The position numbers and the translations under genes are program-made. Positions 1 through 7,273 of a stretch of 35,215 nt of DNA are shown here, piece after piece. The DNA is from an uncultured Pseudomonadales bacterium. GTDB taxonomy: Bacteria; Pseudomonadota; Gammaproteobacteria; Pseudomonadales; UBA7434. The notes below the pieces were generated by a model, which ran no database searches, was not told the DNA's origin, and saw only the letters and a list, made by a program, of their open reading frames with translations. The first letter of the stretch is position 1. Every line of letters starts with the position of its first letter. The DNA lies in assembly GCA_905478995.1 (NCBI GenBank), contig CAJQKT010000010.1, positions 1-35,215 of the forward strand, read 5' to 3'.

Positions 1-15
1 GTAGCCCATTTATGC

Positions 16-1941
16 TTATGGTTGATTTTTATAAGCACTTATATCAATTCTATATTTCTTTATTCGTGACGCGAGCGTCGTGGGTTTTATCCCCATAAAT
101 TGCGCGGCGCCATCTTGACCATAAATTTTGCCGCCGGTCGCTTTTAACACATCAATAATATCGCTTTTTAATTGTTGCTTGCGGTCAAGTTCGGTCACTA
201 TGGCTTGCGGTTGATTGCGTCGTTTCTCAACAACTACTGTTCTCTGATTAATAGGCAGGTTATCAAATACTAAGTTCTCACCGGGAGACACTATCACTTG
301 GCGCTCAATGATGTTTTCAAGTTCGCGAATATTGCCCGGCCAGTCGTAATTCATCAGTTGGTTGGTTTGAGCTAATGAAATTTTCATTGGACCTTTGTTA
401 AATTTTTTGACCGATTTTTCTATAAAGTGTATGGCCAGTAGCGGTATATCTTCTCGTCTTTCGCGCAAGGGTACCGATACAATAGGAAACACATTTAAAC
501 GAAAATAAAGATCTTCGCGAAACAGTTTTTGCTCTACTAGCGTTTTTAGCGCTTGGTTCGTTGCTGCAATTACACGAATATCTACTTTGCGGGTCGTTGC
601 CTCTCCCACGCGTTCAAACTGTTGCTCTTGTAGTACGCGAAGTAACTTACTCTGTAGTTCTATGGGTATTTCGCCGACCTCATCAAGAAATATAGTCCCG
701 CCATCGGCCAGCTCAAACCGCCCTAAGCGATTATTAATGGCTCCGGTGAAGGCGCCTTTTACATGGCCAAAAAATTCACTTTCAAATAAGTCACGAGGAA
801 TAGCTGCACAATTTACTCGGATTAGCGGCCGGTGAGAGCGCTCACTGGCCTCGTGAATGGCGCGGGCGATTAATTCTTTGCCCGTGCCCGATTCCCCGCA
901 GATTAATACAGTGGCATTTGTGGGACTGACCAGCTCAATTTGATTGACTAGGTGCTGCACCGCAGAGCTTTTTCCCACAATGTTTTGATAATTAGAATTG
1001 TCGCTAATCTCTTCTTTTAAATATTCATTTTCTTGCTCAAGGCGCTGTTTGAGTGATTCGATTTCACGCAAGGCCCCCAGCAACTTTTTTTGCGAATGTT
1101 TTTGCTCAGTGACATCGCGAAAAATAACCACAGCGCCGACTAAATGGCCGTTATCTTTGATGGGGGTGCTGGTGTATTCCACTGGAAATGACGTTCCATC
1201 TCGTCGCCAAAATACTTCATCGACCACGCGATGAACTTCGCCGTCACAAAACGCAGCATAAATAGGGCACTCTACGCTGTTATAGGCATCACCCGATGAA
1301 TGCGAGTGATGTATTGTTGTATGAATGTTTTTTCCAAATAAGTCTTCCTTTGACCAGCCTAGTAATTCTTCTGCAATAGGGTTGAGAAATGTGGTTCGTC
1401 CCTCGCTATCAACGCCATAAATGCCTTCGCCGGCAGCATTCAAAATGAGTTGATTATCTTGCTCTATTTCCTGAAAAACTTTTTCAACCCGGCGCCACTG
1501 GCTGATCCCCGATAGATAATGCTCATTGGCCTGCGCCGCGGCGCGATTTCGATCAATCACCTCCTTATCTTGAAAACAAAAAACAATATGTCTGTCGGGT
1601 TGGTCATTTTCATCTTCACGAAAACTCGGCTCATGCTTAGCAAAATCCCCCGCTATATATCCCGTCACCTCTACCTTTCGATGATGCTTATCCTCTGGTG
1701 AGCGCAACATCATTTCGGCACGCCAAGCTTTGCCTTTGGTTAAGATTTCTTGAGTGAGTACCACCAAGTCAGGAAATAACCCAGCAAAAAACTGGCTAAA
1801 TGGCTGGTTGATTAAGGCTTTATTCTGGCACCAAAAAGTATTTTGGGCGCTTATGTTTGCGAGCAAAATGGTGTCGGTCATCGGATCGACCAGCACCTGA
1901 GCAAGCGGTGAGGACATAAATATTTTTTGTTCAGTGGTCAT
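16..1941 (-). CDS. PAS-domain sigma-54-dependent transcriptional activator
   Basis: Enhancer-binding protein of 641 aa that would activate sigma-54 RNA polymerase by ATP hydrolysis. An N-terminal PAS-like region (about 1-125) is followed by a clear PAS/PAC domain (about 160-280), a short coiled coil (about 282-310) and the AAA+ domain (about 320-555). The AAA+ domain has Walker A GESGTGKE at 349-356, the sigma-54 contact loop GAFTGA at 396-401 and Walker B GGTIFLDE at 414-421. A Fis-type helix-turn-helix lies at about 593-632. All catalytic motifs are intact. It is transcribed away from the cyanate operon, whose sigma-54 promoter lies about 200 bp beyond its start, so it is the obvious local activator. 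The PAS pair suggests a small-molecule or redox signal, but the ligand cannot be read from sequence. Family certain; target operon inferred from position. Confidence 0.95.
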   Translation of the reverse strand: MTTEQKIFMSSPLAQVLVDPMTDTILLANISAQNTFWCQNKALINQPFSQFFAGLFPDLVVLTQEILTKGKAWRAEMMLRSPEDKHHRKVEVTGYIAGDFAKHEPSFREDENDQPDRHIVFCFQDKEVIDRNRAAAQANEHYLSGISQWRRVEKVFQEIEQDNQLILNAAGEGIYGVDSEGRTTFLNPIAEELLGWSKEDLFGKNIHTTIHHSHSSGDAYNSVECPIYAAFCDGEVHRVVDEVFWRRDGTSFPVEYTSTPIKDNGHLVGAVVIFRDVTEQKHSQKKLLGALREIESLKQRLEQENEYLKEEISDNSNYQNIVGKSSAVQHLVNQIELVSPTNATVLICGESGTGKELIARAIHEASERSHRPLIRVNCAAIPRDLFESEFFGHVKGAFTGAINNRLGRFELADGGTIFLDEVGEIPIELQSKLLRVLQEQQFERVGEATTRKVDIRVIAATNQALKTLVEQKLFREDLYFRLNVFPIVSVPLRERREDIPLLAIHFIEKSVKKFNKGPMKISLAQTNQLMNYDWPGNIRELENIIERQVIVSPGENLVFDNLPINQRTVVVEKRRNQPQAIVTELDRKQQLKSDIIDVLKATGGKIYGQDGAAQFMGIKPTTLASRIKKYRIDISAYKNQP

Positions 1942-2025
1942 ACGTAAAGAAATCTCATGGCTTGGAAGTGTTAGTGCGTTTACTTGGCGTTAAGTACTTC
2001 AATAATTATGCCAAATCTCAATTTT

Positions 2026-2043
2026 TCGTTGTTTAGGCAACGA
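2026..2043. promoter_or_regulatory. Candidate upstream activator site (inverted repeat)
   Basis: TCGTTG and CAACGA are perfect 6-bp arms around TTTAGG. The site lies about 100 bp upstream of the -24 element, the usual distance for an enhancer site. It differs from the GACAATGTC motif of the second locus, which would fit a different activator. The assignment rests on symmetry and position only. Confidence 0.4.
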
Positions 2044-2109
2044 GAATTCGTGCATAACGATTTTTCGTGGCTTTTTTTCGCGACTGAATAAAAGCACATA
2101 AGTTATTTA

Positions 2110-2122
2110 ATTCAATGACTTA
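2110..2122 (+). promoter_or_regulatory. Possible IHF binding site
   Basis: ATTCAATGACTTA matches the IHF consensus WATCAANNNNTTR at all but one specified position and lies between the candidate enhancer and the sigma-54 promoter. AT-rich DNA gives such matches by chance, so this is weak. Confidence 0.3.
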
Positions 2123-2139
2123 AAAATATTTTTGTGGGT

Positions 2140-2155
2140 TGGCACAGTTCTGGCA
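2140..2155 (+). promoter_or_regulatory. Sigma-54 (-24/-12) promoter of the cyanate operon
   Basis: TGGCACAGTTCTGGCA has GG at 2141-2142 and GC at 2153-2154 with exactly 10 bases between, as sigma-54 requires. The -24 half matches TGGCAC fully; the -12 half is TGGCA instead of TTGCA. Transcription should start near 2166, leaving a leader of about 120 bases. A sigma-54 activator gene is directly divergent. Confidence 0.82.
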
Positions 2156-2243
2156 AAGAGGAGGGTGTGAAGCTTAATTTTATCGTTATAGCCGTTGTCA
2201 ATAGGTTTCACGGTGATCCGCTAGCAACCCAATCAGCAAACCT

Positions 2244-2260
2244 TGCACTTTAATAGTGCA
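2244..2260 (+). other. Small hairpin in the cynA leader
   Basis: TGCACT and AGTGCA pair as a 6-bp stem around TTAAT, within the predicted 5' leader and 24 bases before the start codon. It has no following T-run, so it is not a terminator. A role in translation or mRNA stability is possible. Confidence 0.35.
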
Positions 2261-2271
2261 GTTAAATTTTA

Positions 2272-2281
2272 AGAGGCCTCT
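2272..2281 (+). promoter_or_regulatory. Palindrome containing the cynA ribosome binding site
   Basis: AGAGGCCTCT is a perfect 10-bp palindrome that includes the AGAGG ribosome binding sequence and ends three bases before the ATG. Pairing in cis needs a loop, so masking would more likely involve partner strands or alternative folding. It does fix the start at 2285. Confidence 0.45.
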
Positions 2282-2284
2282 AAA

Positions 2285-3745
2285 ATGACCATTAATAGTT
2301 TGAACAATCCCTACGACGGTGATGCTTCGTTAAAGCACAACCAGCGCTGCGAATGCGCGGTCTGCGCCGCGCAAAAGCAGTCACCAATTATGTTAAGCGA
2401 TGCTGAACGCACCCGCCTAATGGAGCAGCAAGCTGATCAAATGCAGGTAAGTAGTGTGACCGATACTACTCACAAAAAGCAGTTTGACTCTAGTGAAGAC
2501 ATGCTCGATCAGGCGGTTGAAAACGCGATTGTTCGCGGTATTTTTGGTCACAATGATATGCATCGCCGCACCTTTATGAAAGCAGTTGGCGGCGGCACCA
2601 TGGCTTCTGTATTGGGCACGATGTTACCAATGGATTCCATCAAGGCCGCAGTGAAAGAGTCTGCTGGCCAGCTAGAAAAAACCAAGTTGAAAGTCGGTTT
2701 TGTACCCATCACGTGTGCAACCCCCATCATCATGGCGCACCCGCTGGGCTTTTATGAAAAGTATGGTCTAGATGTAGAAGTGATTAAAACGGCGGGGTGG
2801 GCAGTTGCTCGCGATAAATCGCTCAATAAAGAATACGACGCGTCGCATATGTTAACGCCCATGCCATTGGCAATGACGATGGGGGCGGGTTCTTCAGCTA
2901 AGCCTTACATTATGCCCGCGGTTGAGAACATCAATGGCCAGGCCATTGTATTAGCCAACAAGCACAAAGATAAGCGTGACCCGAAACAGTGGAAGGGCTT
3001 TAAATTTGGTGTGCCGTTCGAATATTCCATGCACAACTTTTTGTTGCGCTACTACGTGGCTGAATTTGGCATCGACCCTGATAAAGATATTCAAATTCGA
3101 GTCGTTCCACCGCCAGAAATGGTGGCCAACTTGCGCGCCGGTAACCTCGACGGTTACTTATCGCCAGACCCCTTTAATCAGCGCGCTGTGTGGGAAAAAA
3201 TTGGTTTCCTTCACATGCTGACTAAAGATATTTGGGAAGGGCACCCGTGCTGTGCGTTTGCCTGCAGCCAAGAGTTTGCTGTGACCAACCCTAACACCTA
3301 CAGCGCTTTGTTGAAATCTATTGTAGATGCCACGCAGTTTTCTTCAGACCCCGCTAACCGAAAAGATATTGCCAAAGCAATAGCGCCAAAAAATTATTTG
3401 AATCAGCCGATTCCAGTAATCGAGCAGGTGCTTACCGGTACCTATGCCGACGGTTTAGGTGCGGTTAAAAAAGTTCCCGATCGTATCGACTTCGACCCGT
3501 TCCCATGGCACTCAATGGCCGTGTGGATCCTCACGCAAATGAAGCGATGGGGCTATGTGGAAGGCAGTATCGATTACAAGAAAATTGCTGAGCAGGTGTA
3601 TCTGGCTTCTGATGCTAAGAAGATGCTAACGGAGTTGGGTTACGGTGCGCCGGACAAAACCTATGAGAACTACACCATCATGGGTAAAGAGTTCGACTAC
3701 AACAAGCCCGAAGAATATATCGCCAGTTTCGATATTAAGAGATAG
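2285..3745 (+). CDS. cynA: NrtA/CmpA/CynA-family ABC substrate-binding protein, probable cyanate binder
   Basis: Periplasmic solute-binding protein (486 aa) of the NrtA/CmpA family, which binds nitrate, bicarbonate or cyanate. A twin-arginine motif HRRTFMKAV (RR at 94-95) precedes a hydrophobic stretch, so export should be Tat-dependent. The binding fold follows from about residue 134, with family motifs PITCATPIIMAHPLGFY, YSMHNF and GHPCCAF (near 320). The leader before RR is very long (93 aa) and carries a cysteine cluster (Cys22, Cys24, Cys27). It is the first gene of the sigma-54 operon, followed by permease, ATPase and cyanase, the order of the cyanobacterial cynABDS operon. That order supports cyanate as ligand over nitrate, since no nitrate reductase is present. 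The ATG follows AGAGG. Family near certain; ligand inferred from context. Confidence 0.9.
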   Translation: MTINSLNNPYDGDASLKHNQRCECAVCAAQKQSPIMLSDAERTRLMEQQADQMQVSSVTDTTHKKQFDSSEDMLDQAVENAIVRGIFGHNDMHRRTFMKAVGGGTMASVLGTMLPMDSIKAAVKESAGQLEKTKLKVGFVPITCATPIIMAHPLGFYEKYGLDVEVIKTAGWAVARDKSLNKEYDASHMLTPMPLAMTMGAGSSAKPYIMPAVENINGQAIVLANKHKDKRDPKQWKGFKFGVPFEYSMHNFLLRYYVAEFGIDPDKDIQIRVVPPPEMVANLRAGNLDGYLSPDPFNQRAVWEKIGFLHMLTKDIWEGHPCCAFACSQEFAVTNPNTYSALLKSIVDATQFSSDPANRKDIAKAIAPKNYLNQPIPVIEQVLTGTYADGLGAVKKVPDRIDFDPFPWHSMAVWILTQMKRWGYVEGSIDYKKIAEQVYLASDAKKMLTELGYGAPDKTYENYTIMGKEFDYNKPEEYIASFDIKR

Positions 3746-3750
3746 AGACC

Positions 3751-4587
3751 ATGCCGTTAAATATGTCGTTACGCATGAAATCGATGCTGCTCACAGTAGT
3801 GTTCAGCATCGTACTCTTGGGCCTCTGGGAGCTGGTAGTTCAGCCCCCAGAGAGTACCGAGCCACTTACCGAGTATGAGATGTTGTTGGGGGCTTCCGAT
3901 CAGGAGGCGCGAGTGCCCCCACCATCGAAGGTTATCACTTTGGCATTTAAGGAGCTTAGCGACCCCTTTTACGATGCCGGCCCTAACGATAAGGGTATTG
4001 GTATTCAGTTGGGTTATTCACTCTATAGAGTATTAACCGGTTTTTTCATGGCTTTTTTGATTGCCATACCGGCAGGTTTTTTGATTGGCATGTCACCGCT
4101 GATGTACCAAACACTTAACCCCTTCATTCAGCTGTTGCGGCCCATCTCTCCGCTGGCTTGGATGCCGCTGGCCCTATTTGTTATCAGGGACTCCGAAGCA
4201 TCTGCCATCTTTGTCATTTTCATTTGCTCCATTTGGCCCATGTTGGTTAATACAGCTTTTGGTGTGGCAGGCGTGCGTGAAGATTGGTTGAAAGTTGCAA
4301 GTACACATGAACTGAGTCACTTGCGCACGGCCTTTACAGTGATTTTACCAGCAGCGGCACCAACCATTCTTACAGGGATGCGCATTTCAATTGGTATTGC
4401 TTGGCTTGTCATTGTTGCGGCCGAAATGTTGGTAGGAGGTACGGGTATTGGTTACTACGTTTGGAATGAGTGGAACAATTTAGATTTAACCGCTGTGATT
4501 TTTTCCATCTTAATGATCGGCTTGGTGGGCATGATTTTAGATTTACTACTGTCTAGTGCCCTGAAATTCGTTGAATACAAAGAGTAA
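3751..4587 (+). CDS. cynB: NrtB/CynB-type ABC transporter permease
   Basis: Inner-membrane permease (278 aa) for the NrtA-type system. It has an N-terminal membrane segment (about 10-30), a periplasmic stretch, and further membrane helices from about residue 88 to the end. The cytoplasmic EAA loop that docks the ATPase is visible around HLRTAFTVILPAAAPTILTG (near 190-210). Length and layout match the SsuC/NrtB group of the BPD_transp_1 family. It starts five bases after the binding-protein stop and ends six bases before the ATPase, so the three are translated as one unit. Substrate assigned from the neighbouring cyanase. Confidence 0.9.
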   Translation: MPLNMSLRMKSMLLTVVFSIVLLGLWELVVQPPESTEPLTEYEMLLGASDQEARVPPPSKVITLAFKELSDPFYDAGPNDKGIGIQLGYSLYRVLTGFFMAFLIAIPAGFLIGMSPLMYQTLNPFIQLLRPISPLAWMPLALFVIRDSEASAIFVIFICSIWPMLVNTAFGVAGVREDWLKVASTHELSHLRTAFTVILPAAAPTILTGMRISIGIAWLVIVAAEMLVGGTGIGYYVWNEWNNLDLTAVIFSILMIGLVGMILDLLLSSALKFVEYKE

Positions 4588-4593
4588 GAGAAA

Positions 4594-5514
4594 ATGTCGC
4601 AATATTTTGTTCACGTTCAAAACTTAGCTAAACGCTACCCGGTGAAAGGCGAGAAGGAGCCCACCACAATTTATGAGAACGCCAATTTTGGTATCCATAA
4701 AGGCGAGTTCGTTTGCATTATCGGTCATTCCGGCTGTGGTAAGTCCACTATCTTGAATGCTCTGGCAGGCTTAGATGAGCCTACCGAGGGTGGCGTGATT
4801 ATGGATGGCCAAGAGGTCGTTGGCCCAAGCCTCGATCGCGGTATTGTTTTTCAAAACTACAGCCTTCTACCGTGGCTGACGGTCTTTCAAAATGTTTATT
4901 TTGGTGTGCGCGCGCGCTGGCCTGGTTGGACTAAAGAAAAGCTCGACGACCACTGTAATAAATATTTAGAAATGGTGGGCTTGGGCGGTAAAGGCAAGCT
5001 CAAGCCTTCAGAGCTTTCGGGCGGTATGCGTCAGCGAGTCAGTATCGCGCGGGCTTTTGCCACCGAGCCCAAACTATTGCTGCTTGATGAGCCTTTCGGT
5101 GCACTAGATGCGCTCACAAGGGGGTTGATTCAAGAGGAGCTGGTGAAGATTTGGGAGGAAACCCAGCAAACAGTGTTCATGATTACGCACGATGTTGATG
5201 AAGCTATATTGCTGGCCGATCGCATCATAGTGATGTCTAACGGTCCTAAAGCCCGCGTGGCGGAGTCAGTTGTTGTTGATATTCCGCGCCCGCGTAAACG
5301 CAGCACCATTATTGACGACCCCGGCTATTACAAAATCCGAAATTATCTGGTCGACTTTCTTGTTAATCGCTCGGAGGAATTATCGGGCCAATCACCCCAG
5401 CCCAACGAATATCCCGTAACGGTCAATCCCGTGGCCATTAATCCGCCAGGGGATGCTGAGCAACCGATTGTAATTGATCAGGCGCCAGAAAAATTGGCTG
5501 TACCGGCCGCTTAG
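4594..5514 (+). CDS. cynD: NrtD/CynD-type ABC transporter ATP-binding protein
   Basis: Cytoplasmic ATPase (306 aa) energising the upstream permease. It has Walker A GHSGCGKST, Q-loop FQNYSLLPW, signature LSGGMRQR, Walker B LLLLDEPFGALD and switch histidine in MITHDVDEA, all intact. After about residue 255 there is a Pro/Val-rich tail of roughly 50 aa beyond the core domain, longer than the 265-aa ATPase of the second locus; its function is unknown. It lacks the fused binding domain seen in NrtC. It is six bases after the permease and 50 bases before cyanase. Confidence 0.9.
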   Translation: MSQYFVHVQNLAKRYPVKGEKEPTTIYENANFGIHKGEFVCIIGHSGCGKSTILNALAGLDEPTEGGVIMDGQEVVGPSLDRGIVFQNYSLLPWLTVFQNVYFGVRARWPGWTKEKLDDHCNKYLEMVGLGGKGKLKPSELSGGMRQRVSIARAFATEPKLLLLDEPFGALDALTRGLIQEELVKIWEETQQTVFMITHDVDEAILLADRIIVMSNGPKARVAESVVVDIPRPRKRSTIIDDPGYYKIRNYLVDFLVNRSEELSGQSPQPNEYPVTVNPVAINPPGDAEQPIVIDQAPEKLAVPAA

Positions 5515-5564
5515 ATTTATAAATTTCACATCTAACTTTTTGTATCGAACGAGAGGAAATTATT

Positions 5565-6005
5565 ATGACAAAAATTGAAATGACCGAAATGATTATGGTT
5601 GCTAAAGCAGCCAAAGGTCTGAGCTGGGAAGCCATTGCTGCGGCTGCAGATATGTCCCCGGTATTTATTACCTCTTGCTGCTTAGGCATGAATAGCACAC
5701 CTGTACCAGCGGCAGCGGCTATTTGCGAAATATTGGGCCTTGATGCAGAGGTGAACGCAGCTCTCGAGGCGTTCCCCACCAAAATATGGGACCAGGCTGT
5801 GCCTACCGATCCGTGTATATACCGCTTGTACGAAGTGGTGGGCGTTTACGGCGATACTTTAAAAGAAATCATCCAAGAGAAATTTGGTGACGGCATCATG
5901 AGTGCTATTGATTTCACTATGGAAGTTGAGAAAAAAGAAAATCCTAAGGGTGACCGCGTGATCATCACCATGGATGGAAAGTTTCTTAAATACAACGCTT
6001 GGTAA
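5565..6005 (+). CDS. cynS: Cyanase (cyanate hydratase)
   Basis: Converts cyanate and bicarbonate to carbamate (then ammonia) and CO2 in the cytoplasm, as a decamer in the E. coli enzyme. At 146 aa it is slightly shorter than the 156-aa E. coli protein. The catalytic triad Arg96-Glu99-Ser122 of E. coli is matched by Arg87, Glu90 and Ser113 with identical spacing, in the conserved block YRLYEVVGVYGDTLKEII. The N-terminal half is the family's helix-turn-helix-like domain. The ribosome site GAGAGGAAAT precedes ATG. It follows its transporter genes in the same operon, which identifies the imported anion as cyanate. No carbonic anhydrase (CynT) is in the window, so bicarbonate must come from elsewhere. 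Confidence 0.96.
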   Translation: MTKIEMTEMIMVAKAAKGLSWEAIAAAADMSPVFITSCCLGMNSTPVPAAAAICEILGLDAEVNAALEAFPTKIWDQAVPTDPCIYRLYEVVGVYGDTLKEIIQEKFGDGIMSAIDFTMEVEKKENPKGDRVIITMDGKFLKYNAW

Positions 6006-6090
6006 GCACAGTGCTTGGTGAGCTCAATTTAAACATGAGCAAAACGTAGGCCGATTGGCCGGGAAGCTAAAGAAATAATTGGTGTTGACC

Positions 6091-6501
6091 ATGGAACTCA
6101 AGCCACCTTTACCGCCTTTTACTGAGGCAACGGCTAAACAAAAGGTTCAAGCAGCGGAGGACGCCTGGAATACCCGCGACGCCGAGCGTGTTTGTATGGC
6201 TTACACCGAGGACTCAACTTGGCGTAATCGAGGCGAGTTCTTAAATGGCCGTGAAGCAATCAAAGCGTTTCTTATACGTAAATGGGCAAAAGAGCATGAG
6301 TACAAACTCAAAAAGTGGCTATGGAGTTTTACCGACAATCACATCTCGGCCAAGTTTGAGTATGAGTGGCACGATGACGCAGGGCAGTGGTACCGCTCTT
6401 ACGGTAACGAACAGTGGGAGTTTGCGAGTAACGGTCAAATGCAACGGCGCGAAGCCAGCATCAACGATGTCCCCATTGATGTGAGTGACCGTCGTCTTTA
6501 G
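6091..6501 (+). CDS. DUF1348 / NTF2-like (SnoaL-fold) protein
   Basis: Small protein of 136 aa with the NTF2-like cone fold, recognisable from [14 protein letters not shown], the [17 protein letters not shown] block and the C-terminal [11 protein letters not shown] that marks DUF1348. No signal peptide or membrane segment is visible, so it is cytoplasmic. The biochemical role of this family is not established; NTF2 folds usually bind or isomerise small molecules. It sits 85 bases after cyanase and is probably co-transcribed. An upstream in-frame TTG at 6079 would add four residues, but the ATG is the simpler start. Confidence 0.8.
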   Translation: MELKPPLPPFTEATAKQKVQAAEDAWNTRDAERVCMAYTEDSTWRNRGEFLNGREAIKAFLIRKWAKEHEYKLKKWLWSFTDNHISAKFEYEWHDDAGQWYRSYGNEQWEFASNGQMQRREASINDVPIDVSDRRL

Positions 6502-6511
6502 TGATTTTATT

Positions 6512-6611
6512 AGTTGGCTGTGATCTCAGCCAAGCACGTTGGTATAGCTTAGAGCCAACTGCGTTGGTATAGGCCAGAGCCAGCTAGGTTGGCACAGAAA
6601 GTTTAGAGCAT
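6512..6611 (+). repeat. Four imperfect 25-bp repeats with an embedded hairpin
   Basis: Units start at 6512, 6537, 6562 and 6587 with an exact 25-base period; each begins with a GTTGG core and most have GAGCCA or AGCCA in the second half. The first unit forms a perfect 7-bp hairpin (TTGGCTG at 6514-6520, CAGCCAA at 6527-6533). The array fills most of the 145-bp gap between the DUF1348 gene and tatA. It could be a processing or mRNA stability element, or a protein-binding array. No T-run follows the hairpin. Confidence 0.6.
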
Positions 6612-6646
6612 TCGCAATTAACAACAAACAAGTTTAGGAGAGCGTT

Positions 6647-6847
6647 ATGGGATTTGGTGGAATTAGTATTTGGCAGCTGTTGATTGTCCTTGCCATCGTG
6701 GTGCTGTTATTTGGCACCAAGCGATTAAAGGGCATTGGCGGTGATTTAGGCGGAGCTATTAAAGGTTTTAAAAAAGCGATTGGTGATGACTCTGCTGCTG
6801 GCGAACAAGCAGTGGTGGCGGAAGCCAGCCAGGCCGAGACCAAGTAG
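6647..6847 (+). CDS. tatA: Sec-independent translocase subunit TatA
   Basis: Pore-forming subunit of the twin-arginine pathway, 66 aa. One N-terminal membrane helix (about 5-21) is followed by the [20 protein letters not shown] hinge and amphipathic helix, then a short acidic tail. Strong AGGAG ribosome site. It starts a tightly packed tatABC set three bases before tatB. Its position inside a transport operon whose binding protein has a Tat leader suggests a locus-specific Tat apparatus. Confidence 0.96.
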   Translation: MGFGGISIWQLLIVLAIVVLLFGTKRLKGIGGDLGGAIKGFKKAIGDDSAAGEQAVVAEASQAETK

Positions 6848-6850
6848 CTT

Positions 6851-7273
6851 ATGGGCTTTTTTGAGATATTACTGATTGCGGTTGTGGCTCTGCTGGTAGT
6901 GGGGCCCGAGCGAATGCCTGAGGCTGTTCGCTCGGCGGCGCTCACCTTCGGTAAAGTTAAACGAAGCCTAAGTAGTGCGCGCAGTGAAATAGAAAAGCAA
7001 ATAGGGATGGACGATATTCGACGTCAAATCCATAACGAAGATGTAATGGATAACCTCAGTAAAATTAAGGCCGGTTTATCTGACATCGACAGGCAAATTG
7101 ACTCGGGCGAAGTAGCCATGCCTTATGATCAAGACGCCTACGATAATTTACACAACCAAGCCGAGGTTGCTGTGCCCGATAAGGACCAAGAGCCATTGGT
7201 GTGTGAAGACGCAGCCGAGCAAATCGCGCAAACCAACATTAACCAAGCACTACCCGGCGGTGCAGCGTTATGA
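6851..7273 (+). CDS. tatB: Sec-independent translocase subunit TatB
   Basis: Receptor subunit that partners TatC in binding twin-arginine leaders; 140 aa. The N-terminal helix MGFFEILLIAVVALLVVGPE with the Glu-Arg-Met-Pro hinge (VGPERMPE) is diagnostic of TatB. A long charged amphipathic region follows to about residue 95, then an acidic, poorly conserved tail. Its stop overlaps the tatC start (ATGA, 7270-7273). Confidence 0.95.
   Translation: MGFFEILLIAVVALLVVGPERMPEAVRSAALTFGKVKRSLSSARSEIEKQIGMDDIRRQIHNEDVMDNLSKIKAGLSDIDRQIDSGEVAMPYDQDAYDNLHNQAEVAVPDKDQEPLVCEDAAEQIAQTNINQALPGGAAL

Larger units (their letters stand above)
1942..2284. promoter_or_regulatory. Divergent control region between the PAS activator and the cyanate operon
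   Basis: Non-coding stretch of 343 bases. It holds an inverted repeat that could be the activator site (2026-2043), a possible IHF site (2110-2122), a sigma-54 promoter (2140-2155), a small hairpin in the leader (2244-2260) and a palindrome over the ribosome binding site (2272-2281). The order (distal palindrome, bend site, -24/-12) is the standard arrangement for an enhancer-dependent promoter. I see no clear sigma-70 promoter for the minus-strand regulator. Confidence 0.7.

Noticed and set aside
2285-5514. Reading the first transporter as a nitrate system
   Set aside because: No nitrate or nitrite reductase nearby, while cyanase is the next gene in the operon.
5438-5782. Antisense 114-codon frame over cynD end and cynS
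   Set aside because: Shadow of the conserved cyanase frame; no start context.
6588-6605. TTGGCACAG before tatA, similar to the -24 half of the promoter at 2140
   Set aside because: No GC at the required 10-base spacing; it is part of the fourth 25-bp repeat unit.
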